A stretch of 64,000 bases of DNA, from NCBI RefSeq assembly GCF_032854445.1, contig NC_088302.1, forward strand, positions 33,451,979 through 33,515,978, read 5' to 3'. Shown here piece by piece: positions 13,612-26,044 of the stretch. Source of the stretch: Liolophura sinensis (lineage: Eukaryota; Mollusca; Polyplacophora; Chitonida; Chitonidae). The position numbers and the translations under genes were made by a program. The notes below the pieces were generated by a model that ran no database searches, was not told the DNA's origin, and was given only the letters and a program-made list of their open reading frames with translations. Positions within the stretch are counted from its first letter, which is position 1, and every line of letters starts with the position of its first letter.

Positions 13612-13739
13612 ACAGGAACCTTCAAACCAACTTCCCCAGGAGTTTCACCATAATGCTGGCCGCCGTCATACATATAAGTGAAATATTATTGAATACGGTG
13701 TAAAAACCAGTCAAATAAATCAATAAATCAATAAATCAA
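13612..13739 (+). mobile_element. 5'-truncated SINE copy
   Basis: Sense fragment: caccataatgctggccg, ataagtgaaatattattg, gtcaaataaatcaataaatc. The head is absent. Confidence 0.8.
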
Positions 13740-13867
13740 ACTAACTAATCGGCTAATTTGGGCCGGGATGCCGACTGTTACAGCAAACTATCTCTAATCA
13801 TGCCCGTACTAAAGATATATCGCCATGGGCTATTCAGAATGGTTTAATATATGTTACCTGCACGTGT

Positions 13868-13955
13868 TCAAATGGTTAAGATACTTGACCTTCAATCACT
13901 AAGTCACACGAAGTTCGGGTTCAACCCCGGCCTTGGACATGGTATTTGTAGATTC
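13868..13955 (+). mobile_element. tRNA-like SINE head
   Basis: ggttaagatacttgacc, then aagttcgggttcaaccccgg (B box 13917-13928). The B box is near-perfect, but no tRNA fold closes around it. It probably belongs to another SINE family, and its 3' side runs into the next tandem array. Confidence 0.55.
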
Positions 13956-13979
13956 TCCCGCTGTTATTGCTGGTTGGCC

Positions 13980-14460
13980 CTTTGGTCTACGACACTGGTG
14001 AGGCTGATTGTGACCGACGACACTTGTGTGGCTGTTTGTGGCCGACGACACTCGTGTGACAAACGTGTCACTAGCACTGTCAGTAAAACAGAGCAGCGTG
14101 TGATGGTTGGCAATAACAAGTCATACGTAACTGGTGAAATCCGGCCTCTTATCAATTTAATTTGTGACCGACGACAGTTGTTTTGGTCGTTTGTAATAAG
14201 CCAAGTATCCAAATTATAGTTCAGGCCGGTGAAACAAAATCCAAACTCAATTTCCCAGTACCCCAATATTTGTTTTCGACGACACTGGTATAGACGTGTG
14301 TAGCCGACGGCACTTTTATATAGACGTGAGTAGCCAACGACACTGGTATGGACGTGTGTGGCCGACGACACTGCATGGTATGGACGTGTGTAGCAGACGA
14401 CACTGGTATGAAACTGTGTAGCCGACGACACTAGCAGGGCCATTTATTTGGGCCAACGAC
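13980..14460. repeat. ~28-bp tandem repeat, two blocks
   Basis: gccgacgacact recurs through 13980-14060 and 14165-14460, with gtatggacgtgtgtag between. The blocks are separated by about 100 bp of unrelated DNA, and the second is more regular. Confidence 0.8.
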
Positions 14461-16279
14461 AGTGATGTAGCGGTTTGTGTCAGTTAGTGGTGTGTATATT
14501 TGTAAGTCATATGTGGAACAGTTGGTCAGTAACAGATGGCAGTGGTTTACCGTGGATCCACAGTAGTCCGGTTTCTTCCATACTCCCATAAAACTACTAG
14601 AAACCACCATCATGTCAAGGCAAAGACGCGACAGAACAAGATGACGGTTATGTCATGGAACCCGATCTTTTGCAATAACGAATAGTGTGTCTAAGATAGT
14701 GATCTTTGCGTCAAATCAAAACGAACACTCCAAGTCACATGTTATGAAACAACTTTTTTCAGTTCCCTTCTCTGGCCTTCATACCTTGTCTGAGCACGTT
14801 CGTTATTTCAAGATGTTTATTGTTTCATGTGTACTAAAATCCGACAAAGATCATAAGTATCTGACGGCGCGAATTAAGCGTTCACACGGATGGCATAACC
14901 AGGAGATACGTGCCAACGATGAATAAAAACGACAAGTAGGAATCCGGGGAATCCCCAGCTGGCTCCTGTTGGCAGAGGCAGTGTAAGATAACTGACAATT
15001 GCTCGATTCTTCCTAAGGACTTCTATGTAGGAGAGAATTAGTACAACGGTCAAAGGTTAAATTGATTTGCTCTAATTATACAAAAGTTATACACACAAGC
15101 GAGAATACTTGCACCACCGGGACTGCAAAGTAGCGGCATAGAAAAGGTACTCTCACAGCAACCCTTGCTGGATAAGATCTTTTTGTATACTTTTGTGTAA
15201 GCTTTTCCCACTGATTTATATAAGATGTAAGTACTATACTAATTCATGAAACTTATAAAAGCAATCTTGGCCAAAAGCAGCCTACTTTAGTCAAAAAGGG
15301 CTTCGTGCACAGAAGAGCCAGTATTGGCGCGAATAATAGATGTATACAGTATATGATAATGATTTAGTTGGATGATGGTATACATATACATCCTCGACAG
15401 ACGAGTGTTGGTATTTTTTTTTATAACCAGACGCTTGTATTTGCTCCCGCTGCGTTCTTCCTGTGGAGTGGACTTGTTCAACTCTAGAAGACACAGGCCA
15501 GTTTGCTTTCATTTTACAATCAACTGTTTCTGACGTTTCGTGTAATCGGCGGAAGGCCGTAGCCGTTAAGGTTAACGCTAGACACAAATTTAAACTGACT
15601 ATTTTCTCATACCACCTAAGCTGTGTTGGTAAAAAGCCAGTTTAAAAAACGTTTACTGTGGAATTATGGAACTTTATTACATTTGACGGAGTGTCTGGCG
15701 GAATGGTGTATTTGGAAACAAGATAGTTCAGTTTAGAGATTGTTTTTCATCTATATCTAAGACGCGATCTGGGGCAAGCTGCTTCACAAGACTTGGCTTT
15801 TTTTTACCACCCTTGTAGACGTCAGTCGTATAGCATAGCTGCCGTCCAACAGGGTTTCTCCGGGGCCCTTTGAGCCATCATTTGTCAGCGGCCAGCAAAG
15901 CCTTATTTACTTTTGTCGCGGACAAGGTGGGTGGGATATTATGTCGCCGTACATACCTAATAAAATCTATCCAAATTAATTACCCTAACCTGCATTTTTG
16001 AATATCACTTTTTCACAGCAAAAGAAAAAAAATACACACAAAAAAATCTACATGAAGGCTGGGAAAACTTTTTCAAAACTTCTCACACAATATTAAATTT
16101 CATATTACCACTTTGTTTTGAATGATATTGTGAATAACTGTTGAAAGATGTGGCTTGATGGCGACTACGTGTTTCTTCTGAAGGATGAGTCCAATTTCCC
16201 TTGGTATTGAACCTTTTCACTGTATATCGTTCCGATGTCATTTTAACACTACTGATATTTGCAGCAGTTACAGATTGCA

Positions 16280-16280
<1 letters not shown>
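14460..16280. other. Intergenic, no gene seen
   Basis: Mixed composition. 15770-15960 is GC-balanced and repeat-free. No supported exon. Confidence 0.5.

Positions 16281-16283
<3 letters not shown>

Positions 16284-16360
<77 letters not shown>
16284..16360. repeat. (TA)n microsatellite
   Basis: About 38 uninterrupted TA units. The length makes cruciform formation and assembly error likely. Confidence 0.97.
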
Positions 16361-16367
<7 letters not shown>

Positions 16368-16510
16368 ATTTGTGTATTTATCATTAACTCTTCGCTCAAT
16401 TTCATCTGTATGACGGAGGTCATATTTCTGTGTGGAGGAAATCGTAGAACCCCGCTGTAAAAAAAAAATTCTTAATCAGGTTTTTTGTAGATATATATAT
16501 ATATATTGAT

Positions 16511-16779
16511 TTTTTTTTTTTTTTTTTTGATTGGTGTTTTACGCCGTACTCAAGAATATTTCACTTATACGACGGCGGCCAGCATTATGGTGGGTGGAAA
16601 CCGGGCAGAGCCCGGCGGAAACCCACGACCATCCGCAGGTTGCTGGCAGACCTTCCCACGTACGGCCGGAGAGGAAGCCAGCATGAGCTGGTCTTGAACT
16701 CACAGCGACCGCATTGGTGAGAGGCTTCTGGGTCACTACGCTGCGCTAGCGCGCTAACCGACTGAGCCACGGAGGCCCC
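16511..16779 (-). mobile_element. Full-length tRNA-derived SINE inserted in a (TA) tract
   Basis: Antisense full copy with a pure T-run in place of the usual tttattt tail. The 15-bp duplication tatatatatattgat is at 16496-16510 and 16780-16794. Head: gactgagccacggaggcccc. It is one of the least diverged copies, so among the youngest. Confidence 0.95.
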
Positions 16780-16886
16780 TATATATATATTGATCCATTT
16801 GTTTTACATGTATTTGATATTACTACTTCCAATGTTATTCCAATGCCAAGAGATTGTAGCAATTCATCGTACATTGTTATTTATAA

Positions 16887-17660
16887 TTACCAAAGATACA
16901 TATGATTGCTTTTGGCATTGCTCAGAGGTATCTGTATTTCAATGACGTTGGTGAATATATACATTGTTTCAGGTTCTTCAGTGGAGCCAAATAAATTGTC
17001 ACTCATGTTAACTGTCCCACCATCGAAGTTCAGAGCTAGAGGACACACCACCCATCGAAGAAGAGAAATTTCGTCGTCATATGGCATATAATCTCCACTG
17101 TCCACGTCGTCCTGGTGTTGCCCTTTGCGAAGTTAAAACAATTCTGTAGTTCATTTTCTATGTAAATTCTTAGCCAAGACTCAGCCAAAGTGTATGAAAC
17201 TCCAATAGTTCGCAGTTTGGTGGACAACTCACTTATGCCATCTCGTGTCGGACACCAAGTGAAGGGTAAAGAAGACGAGGAGTGACGGTTTCCTACAGCC
17301 GACTCGGGTATAATTTCCAGACTGCCAAGGACTTGAATCGCTCACATAGCGCTCTGGCATACTGGACCAGTGAACTAATTACATGCATAGCTGTCTTGTC
17401 AGCTCGCGCCAACTGGAGAAGATACAAGTGAAACCAGACAAGCAGACGGGTGGTATGTCTCAGGCAATTCTCCGACAGTTTCGTCCGACATTGTATTCCA
17501 TCAGACAAGAAAGGGGACGCCGCCCATGACTGCTGAAGGTTTAGTCCAGCAGTATTCAACAGGACAAGCATATGTGAACCAGGCCTTTTGATGATTTCCT
17601 CTGCTACTTTATTCCACCATATATGCACATTGACCAGGACTTTAATGTTTCTTCTGTAGC
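16887..17660 (-). pseudogene. Decayed protein-coding stretch, family unknown
   Basis: About 250 codons of protein-like sequence run through three frames on the minus strand. Frame 1 (17655-17293) includes HIWWNKVAEEIIKRPGSH and LLVWFHLYLLQLARADK. Frame 2 (about 17325-17100) has TWCPTRDGISELSTKL and LAESWLRIYIENELQ. Frame 3 (17105-16887) includes YDDEISLLRWVVCPLALN. The switches lie near 17320 and 17105 without splice sites, so two frameshifts are the simplest reading. Amino-acid composition is balanced, unlike chance frames nearby. I do not recognise the family. Alternatively a real gene with sequencing errors. Confidence 0.4.
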
Positions 17661-17664
17661 GGTC

Positions 17665-18080
17665 TAAGATCTGCTAACCAGCTAAGGTCCATTACAAACC
17701 GTACAGCCGTAAGCAAGAAAAATGTTGACTAAGCCATTTTATAAATGTAAAACTGTCTACAGCTTATCCGGCTTACCATAACCGGTTATATGTGGTCGCT
17801 CTGCAGCGATCTGTTTGGTAGAAAATGTAAATAAACTAAATGGCTATTTATGAATAACACAAAAACATGACAGTTTCTTTCTCATTTCCATGTTTGTTAA
17901 AGTTTGCAAACGATGGGTGATAACGCTCAAAACCTATACGCGAAGATAGTTTGCGAGTTTTCGAAAGTCCTTTCTTGGTTGATGGAAGCTACTTTATTCC
18001 TATTTTTCTCCAATCAAGAAATATTTCTTTGTCAAAAATGGGACTTTTTTCAAAAATGGGTTTTCAACCTGACAAGCTCT
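17665..18080. other. Intergenic, no gene seen
   Basis: AT-rich spacer between the decayed coding stretch and the 58-bp array. Confidence 0.5.
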
Positions 18081-19205
18081 GTATTGTGTCCAGACAAGCA
18101 CGTCGGCCCAGGCCTATTGATAGGTTCGTTTCGTTGCACTCTATTTCACCATTCCACCATCGGTTATATATTGTACTCAACCAGACAAGTACCCTTATCC
18201 AGCTGACGTATTCGCCGTGTATATTGTATTCTATGCCAGACAAGCACACCGACCAAGGCCTATTGACGGTTTCGTTCATCAGTGTATTTTATACCAAACA
18301 AGCACACCGACCAAGGCCTATTGACGGTTTCGTTCATCAGTGTATTCTATACCAAACAAGCGCACCGACCACGGCCTGCTGACGGTCTCGTTCATCAGTG
18401 TATTTTATACATAACAAGCACACCGACCGAGGCCGATTGAAGGTTTCGTTCATCAGTGTAGTTTATACATAACAAGCACACCAACCAAGGCCTATTGACG
18501 CTTTCGTTCATCAGTGTATTCTATACCAAACAAGCACACCGACCAAGGCCTATTGACGGTTTCGTTCATCAGAGTATTCTATACCAAACAAGCACACCGA
18601 CCAATACCTACTGACGGATTCGTTCATCAGTGTAGTCTATACCAAACAAGCACACCGACCAAGGCCGATTGAAGGTTTCGTTCATCAATGTAGTTTATAC
18701 ATAACAAGCACACCAACCAAGGCCTATTGACGATTTCGTTCATCAGTGTATTCCATTCCAAACAAGCACACCGACCAAGGCCTATTGACGGTTTCGTTCA
18801 TCAGTGTATTTTATACCAAACAAGCACACCGACCAAGGCCTATTGACGGTTTCGTTCATCAGTGTATTCTATACCAGACAAGCACACCGACCAAGGCCTA
18901 CTGACGGTCTCGTTCATCAGTGTATTTTATACATAACAAGCACACCGACCAGGGCCTATTGAAGGTTTCGTTCATCAATGTATTTTATACAAAACAAGCA
19001 CACCAACCAAGGCCTATTCACGGTTTCGTCCATCAGTGCATTTTATACTAAACACGTACGTCGACCAAGTCGTATTGACGGTTTCGTCCATCAGTGTATT
19101 TTATACCAAACACCCGCATTGACCAAGGACCGTTTCCTCTGGCATATCGTATTATCTTCTCGACAAGCTCGCTAACCAAGGTCTACTGACGACTTTTCAG
19201 CTCCA
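18080..19205. repeat. 58-bp satellite array, about 17 copies
   Basis: agcacaccgacc recurs every 58 bases: 18243, 18301, 18359, 18417, 18475, 18533 and on to 19113, with degenerate copies at both ends. A variant unit (ccgattgaaggtttcgttc) appears about 232 and then 290 bases apart, multiples of 58. Sharp period with decayed edges fits repeat homogenisation by unequal exchange. Confidence 0.96.
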
Positions 19206-19209
19206 CTGT

Positions 19210-20690
19210 ATTGTACCAGAGAGGCTCACAGCAACATGTACATACATCTCACCCTTTAAATCCTTTAAAGAATTCATCCGATAGTGCATTGTTCCTGAAG
19301 ACAAACATACCGACTATGTTTCATGATTTTCTCGAGCAGTTGTAAGGTACTGTCTTTTTTTGTTTCTCTCAAAATAAGATCAGAATGCTGTGTTAGATAG
19401 AGTATAGGCTATTCTTTATATGACATCAGTTGGGCATATATAAATTATACATAAATTATGCTTAAACCTCATAATTCCCTCAAGCCCTCATGAAAATGTG
19501 ATATTTACATCTGCCGGACAACACCCCCATGTTTTGCTTCGGCTCTCTTTTAAGAATCTTCGTTCAAGATAAACATTATCGCAAGAAATTTCGTTCGTCA
19601 CATTTGCTTAACAAGAGTAAATACACCAATAAATACACATATGGTCAGAAGACGCTGCCATGAGCGTTTTACATGCTGTGGACTCTGAACCAGTGAGATC
19701 GCGTGTTCAAATGGTCACGCTCATTCAACTGCGGTTTCACATCGGGTGGTTTCTCTTGTACATGAAACAGTGCCGTGGTTTTCCCCATGCAGGGCCTCCA
19801 GCTAACTAAAGAGCAGTAACAACAAGTCCAAGGCTTTGATTGAATCGCCACCTCGAATGTCCCAGCGAACGAAGGACAAGCATATCAGTTAATCTTGATG
19901 TTTGTCATTTGCATCAAACATGCACTATATATATATTAAATTTTGTGCTGAAAGGTTTGCACCGTAATAGAGTCGAAATTTGTCTGAGGACGAAATTAAT
20001 TGCAATATTTGCAGTTAAGTCAAAAGCATGTCAGTCAAAACGCCAGAATTAATACGCGTATAACAGGAGTTACGATTTCTTCAATAGTCACCGAAATTAG
20101 CCGTTGTGCACTGTTACCGTTGACTTGATGTCAAAAGGGGCGTAACTCCTGTCCGTATGTCGCTCACCGTCTAATAAACGAGATCAGTGGACAGTTCCGT
20201 ATGATCCATAAACACCCGGATTTCGAGCTAAAGGCTATTCCATTTTAGGTTCAAATAGAAGAGGATTCTCCTGTAGCGAATTCAAGGGGACAGTTCGTTC
20301 TATAAACAAAGGAGTTTATAGGATAATGAAATTAACACCAAATACGTAATTAACTGCATAAAACCGCCACTATTCCATTTAATCCTCATGCCCGTAGCAT
20401 CTATGCTGTGTATCTATATGCAATGACTTTTAATTTTAATAAATTATTATGTTACACATTTTCCTTAGTTGTATGATCACTGTAGCGCTAAAGACCATTC
20501 GATCGATGCGAATATAATTTATTAAGATTATTGAGTACCTTAATAATGTACACAGATTTATATGCGTGAATTCTAGGGTCACTTTCGAGGTCATGTTTCT
20601 GTTATATTGGAAAAATCTTAGTATATTTTTGACCAGAGATTCCAGAAACATTTAGCTTTCACACGCGCATGCGCATCTGATCTGGTGATG
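19210..20690. other. Intergenic, no gene seen
   Basis: AT-rich. A weak SINE-like stretch (gatcgcgtgttcaaatg near 19697) is too poor to call. Confidence 0.5.
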
Positions 20691-20697
20691 AACATGT

Positions 20698-20872
20698 ATT
20701 TATTTATTTGTTTAATTGTTCTACGCCGTATCCGGATTATTTCATTTATACAGCCAGTCAGCTGAATGAGTTCAGGAAAGTGGTCACGTGCAGTTGATAG
20801 GAAACCACTAGGAGTCTGTAAAACCTCTAGACACATAATCAGAGAAGAGTTAGCGGGAGCTGGATTCGAACG
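20698..20872 (-). mobile_element. Second-type SINE
   Basis: On the minus strand a B box gttcgaatcc leads into a body unlike the main SINE, then a tail ggcgtagaacaattaaac and aaataaataaat. The shared tail with a different body marks it as another family. Confidence 0.65.
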
Positions 20873-20879
20873 CGTGACT

Positions 20880-21950
20880 TTCTAAGTTAGGTTATGAAGA
20901 ATTTACCATTATTACAAATTGTACAAACGCATTTGGCTTGCGTATATGCAGTTATTAAGATGCAAATGGATAGGTGAATGTTTACGGGAACATAAAAATG
21001 CTAGACACCGCGTCCACATTTGTGAACGTATCCGGGACATGTCATTTTCTTGAAGTTAATAATCCGTCATCAACGACGAGGGGATTACGTCCGGGTTTGT
21101 CTGCTGGTGTGCCCCCGGTAGCTCCGAGGGTAATGAAAAAAACTGATGACGAGCTGACACTGTCGCACTTTGTAATCCCTCGATATCAAATACATATAAA
21201 TAATAAATAAACATTTGTCAGAGACAGAAGTTAATCACCCCTGATCCTGTCCCGTGGGAAGTTGTCGGCGAGGAACCAGCCGCTGTGTTCAGGGGCGTAA
21301 ATATAACTTGGCTGCGCACGCGGTGACGTTAGGAGACTCCACGCTATATTGGGACTTGACGGTCGCCCGGACCCGGTAAGAGGCTTCACGTAATCCCCAC
21401 CCCTTCGGGACTGAGTTATCACCGGTCCCTGGCGAGCAAGCGTCGGAGCGATCAAAACAACAAAAAGCGCCACTCAAAAACAGCTTCGCGACCGAATCTT
21501 ATCTGGCGTGCAAATCCGCTTAGTAAAATTGCACCAGAAATAGGCTGAATTTGATAAAGCCAAATGAAGCGGTAGGATTACCGGGCACTGGTTAAAACAA
21601 AGGGTGATTTTTTTCCCCATCCCTGGACACAATGCGTTCATGTGTGGATAAAGCCTTAGCACGTTATTCTGACAGCTATATTCTATAATCCTGAATAACA
21701 AAAAACCGTTACAATGTAATCATAAACCACCTTCCCCATTACCCTATTATATATTGATTCTGTATCGGATACAGCATACGCGCACCATGATTGCCAATAA
21801 CACGTGCAATATTGCTTTGCATGTAAATCAGTAGTTCTATGTGCATCATGGCGTATAAGGATGAATATTATATCAGCCAAGGCCTAAAGTATATATACGA
21901 ATATATATGTTCGTGTGGTGTACTTTTTATCTTTTTTTATTTATATTTTT
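20880..21950. other. Intergenic, GC-balanced patch, no gene seen
   Basis: 21050-21480 is GC-rich with gggattacgtcc and gacgttagg words and no repeats. The overlapping open frames are not protein-like. Confidence 0.4.
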
Positions 21951-21955
21951 ATCTA

Positions 21956-22112
21956 TTTATTTAATATTTATTTATCCGATTAATGTTTTGCTCTGTGACC
22001 GAGTATATTTCTCTCGCATGCTGCGACCTGGTTTGTGGTTTGAGGACGGAGAAAACGTACCCGGCAAATATCCTGACCGCAGCCGAAAAAACGAGTGGTG
22101 GATTCGAACCAA
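21956..22112 (-). mobile_element. Third-type SINE
   Basis: On the minus strand ggttcgaatccaccactcg (perfect B box) is followed by an unrelated body (gcggtcaggatatttgc), then a tail caaaacattaatcggat and aaataaat. It uses the same kind of tail as the main SINE. Confidence 0.65.
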
Positions 22113-22114
22113 AT

Positions 22115-24089
22115 TCCATTGAACAAGAGCTACCATCCCCTCTAAATTCATGCATATATAGTATATATATCGTAGATTTCAATATGACATTGGCACACTC
22201 CCCTATATACAACCAGCACGACAACCATAACGCTTCATGTCTTCCTATATTATACATTGTTTAGCTATATTTAGCTAAATGGAACAGTGAATGAAATCAA
22301 CGTACATGAACACATATATAAAAGCTTTAGTTCAAATTCAGGAAGAATATGTTTCTTTTCTATTTTTGTCTCTTTCGTGGTTTTCTTTTCTTCTTCTTTT
22401 TTTGTATTCCTGCCAGTATCTCCTGCTATACCTAGCTAAAAAAAATTCAAAACACAAACGAATTTATTTCAAATCGTTTCTGTATACTGTGCCATGAAAT
22501 GTATCGCATCAATTAATCACATAATAAAAGGATATGATCTCTACAGTTAATATCAACAAGTAAAATACACATTGCTATATGGAATAATAAATCAGTAAAT
22601 AAAGCAACTGATAGATTCATTTTAAATTAACTGATGTCAGACTACAATCAATATAGAGACTACAGGTAATATAGGGCATTTTAATAACAAATAAATTGCT
22701 GAACGATCCGTTTCAATTGTATTTGATAAATCTTGTGTCACTTAATGTCATCAATTAACTGTACCCATTCACCTCTATACGCTTAACCGAGCCGAACTCG
22801 GCAAAAAGGAAGGGGCAAGGTGCTTTTATTCATGCCACATCGAGTTGTACTATTTTTGAAAAGCTGGAAACCCCTCTTTCAAGTTACATTTTAAATAAGG
22901 GTTGCCCTTCTCCCCGATGTTCGTCCCGTATGTAAATTGAAGTGGATCAAGGGCTTAATGGCACTCGATTCACGCCCCATTTCCACTCCACCTCGGTTTG
23001 ATTTGGTCTTCTCGTTCATCCGTAAGTGATGGATGGCATCTGGTGAGTGACGACCCCAAGTGTCATCTGTGCAGCAATACCTGCTTATTACTGCACATTT
23101 ACCACGCATGTGGTAGACAGCGCAAGGGCAGGCTCAGATATCGACCATATATACTTCATCTACAAGACATTTGCCATATATACAGCCCACAATCAGCGTG
23201 TTATATGGCGTCAACAATGTTCAGAGACTAAATTCGACATGGAAACAATTGGCAGAAACAAATGCGTTCTGATTTTTTGCTTTTAATTGCCATTTATGTG
23301 TCACTTTTCACTTCAATTATAAGTTGTGTTGAAGAAGTCATATGCTATTATGGAAATATTGGAGGAATTCGCGACTATATTTTAACTTATTTTATGTCCA
23401 TTATATGCGCAATACTGTAAAGTCATGAGGTCGTATTTGGTGAATTATATATACCCAATAATACAGAACACAAATAAAAGAACTATATATGTATATATGT
23501 AATCGAATGAAGAGCTATGTAAAGAAAACAGTAAATGACTAAATAAGTAAATTAATAAAAAGATAACAGGTTTAATTTTGATTCACAGGACTGGTATCAT
23601 AAAATAAATTACTGATATTTTTATATATTATTGTATATGTATATACTATATACCTACAGAGTAAACTATATGGAGTGTAATCCCCCTCGCTAGCGTATAT
23701 ACGTATTCTTTAGATATGTCGATCCATATATCAGGTTGTGTCGAAAGTATAAAATTAGAAAATTCATTCAGAAACGGTTTGTAGTGTCAAAATATACCAG
23801 GTAACGAATTGTCCGTATTTTCGCATGCGTGTGTATTTAGAAATGGTTTATCGTATCTATGCAAGTTTTAAGGGGATTATATCGATGGTAATAATTTTGT
23901 CCACAAAATGCCAGTTTTAAACCGATTATTGATATTTTTGTGTGTATTTGATAATAGGAATATGTATCTGTATATGCAAGGTTTAACTGACAGTAATAGA
24001 CATTGGTTAGCTGGCCCTATACAGGGCTGGAGTGTTCAGTATGTGCATGGTGTTCAAAGGAATATACACTAGTTATTGCTAATGTTAAC
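22115..24089. other. Intergenic, no gene seen
   Basis: Very AT-rich; many short TATATA runs. Nothing recognisable. Confidence 0.55.
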
Positions 24090-24101
24090 AGAGATTGTTA
24101 T

Positions 24102-24232
24102 TTATTTATTTATATGTTTATTTATTTATTTGATTGGTGTTTCGGCCAGCATTATGGTGGGAGAAAACCGGGCAGAGCCCGGTGGAAACCGACGACCATT
24201 CGCAGGTCAGACCTTCCCATGTACGGCTGGAA
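24102..24232 (-). mobile_element. Headless SINE with 12-bp duplication
   Basis: tttatttatttatatg … gattggtgttt joins cggccagcattatgg directly, so about 35 tail bases are deleted. The element stops within the body (gtacggctgg). Duplication agagattgttat is at 24090-24101 and 24233-24244, so the head was already missing at insertion. Confidence 0.88.
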
Positions 24233-24449
24233 AGAGATTGTTATATTATAAGCAGGGGATTAGCTAGCTTCCGACCATACATATTAAACTCACCATATGT
24301 TTAAAACGAAAAAGCCAATACTAGGAAAATGATGAAACAACTTTTATTTCTTTTAATAAAGAGTAGCATTTTTAACAGTAATTTTTATATATTGCGTATA
24401 TAATTATCACTATTGAGCCCATCTGCACACTTCACCTAGTTTTGTCGTC

Positions 24450-25660
24450 AGATACAAGGGAAAATTAAACGGCTATAGAAATCAATGGAATCAGTCAATG
24501 CTAATGCCGTTATAAAGGAACAAGGATGGCCTGGTTTCCTGGTACAAGAGACGTATATCCTCTCAGTTCAATAAATTCTCATGGAGTCTGTCGGTACAGC
24601 CAAATCGCCATTACTGGAAATCGAAGGCTGATTTTAAAGCAAAGTTGAGAAGTAACTGTTTACACTTTTTCACGCCTTGGGCAGTCTTGTCCGCGTAACA
24701 GGAGATAAAGCGGTCATGTTTCCCGGGCATCCAGCACTACCGAACCCCGCCTTTCCGGGCACCGGAAGTGGTAGGGAGGTGAAAACTAGAAGGCGTGCTG
24801 CAGATCTTAGGTAGGACCCGGAAGGATAACAGGGAACAACGGGCGACAAAGAGTTAAGAGGAGGTGGGGTGGGGGTTGGTTAAAAGAGGTAGGGTTGGAC
24901 TGAAGAATACTACGTTACCCCAGTCGTCGGTCTTATTAAATTGCCTTGTAGAATGACACATAGACAATTGTTTACCTGTGCCCTGTATATGAACGTATAT
25001 AACAAAGCAAACCTGTGTTCAGACAAAACTTTGTTAGATTGTTAGCAGAAGATAGTCCGCGTTACTTTTTTCTCTTTCTTATTGCCAATAGAATAGCGAA
25101 GCGCTATATGCGTCCAGGGTCAGGTAAATATTGAATGGGTGGATGTCCACAAATCTAATTAATGAAAATATCGAGCGATCAAAACAGGACAAAAGCCTGG
25201 AATTGATTGCCGTTGTAATAGATACAAAGACAAAGCTTGTTACCTGTCGAAGCGAAAGAGCCGGTTCATTGGCGTGTGATACATAACAGGGACCACGCCC
25301 CTCCTCGCCTTCGATCGAGAGCGACGGCCGAGCCGCTGGCCAGGATACAGGTAAATAAGCAGCCCTATAGCCCATTAACGATCTGCCCCTGGGTACAATA
25401 CAGCGCGAGACAATAGCGACAAATCTGGCCGGGCGGAATTGACATAATTTACGGATTACTCCGTTTAGAAACATTGTCTTTTATCACAGGTAAACACGAT
25501 GGGAATAAAAGCGGAGCTTAGACCAGTGTATGATTTGAGCTTAACTTTCCAACTGGTGTGTAGAGAGATTATACAGGTACAAGCCGACCTGCCACTGAGG
25601 TAAAGATACAACAGACGCTTGGATATTAATGGATCCAGTCGTAAAGTATGGCGCAACACA
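24450..25660. promoter_or_regulatory. GC-rich repeat-free patch, possible regulatory DNA
   Basis: Within 25200-25510: GTAAATA (25351-25357), CCATTAA (25372-25378), Otx-type GGATTA (25453-25458), ACATTGT (25471-25477) and GTAAACA (25490-25496). A 131-codon minus-strand frame overlaps it but resembles no domain I know. Function is inferred. Confidence 0.28.
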
Positions 25661-25743
25661 TGCTACACATGACAAAGGTATTCGGCTTATACAGAATCAC
25701 AACCGTGCATATTGTGCTCGCGACATGCATTAATATACATATA

Positions 25744-25747
<4 letters not shown>

Positions 25748-25793
<46 letters not shown>

Positions 25794-25825
25794 TATAGTT
25801 ATATATATATATAGTGATATAGTTA
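25748..25825. repeat. (TA)n microsatellite, interrupted
   Basis: About 20 TA units followed by tatagttatatag-type imperfect units. Confidence 0.95.
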
Positions 25826-25887
25826 TATAGTTCTATCTGGACAGGATTAAAAACCTTACAAATAGAGATATGGCGAAAATGCTTAAA

Positions 25888-26044
25888 TCGGCTGTAAGTG
25901 GGAAGGTCAGTCAGCAGCCTGCGGATGGTCGTGGGTTTCAACCCCGGGCTGTGCACACGGTCTCCACCCTCCATAATGCTGGCCACCGTCGTATAAGTGA
26001 AATATTCTTGAGTACGGCGTAAAACACCAATCAAATAAATAAAT
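25888..26044 (+). mobile_element. Headless SINE with perfect 12-bp duplication
   Basis: Starts …gtaagtgggaaggtcag, has a normal body and the tail caccaatcaaataaataa. Duplication aaaatgcttaaa is at 25876-25887 and 26045-26056. The start matches the copy at 50093. Confidence 0.92.

Noticed and set aside
13868-13955. Functional tRNA gene
   Set aside because: The B box is good, but acceptor-stem pairing and a normal tRNA length are not seen. It is better explained as a SINE head.
25079-25474. 131-codon minus-strand gene
   Set aside because: The frame lies in a GC-rich patch, where long open frames occur by chance. The peptide has no family-like pattern.
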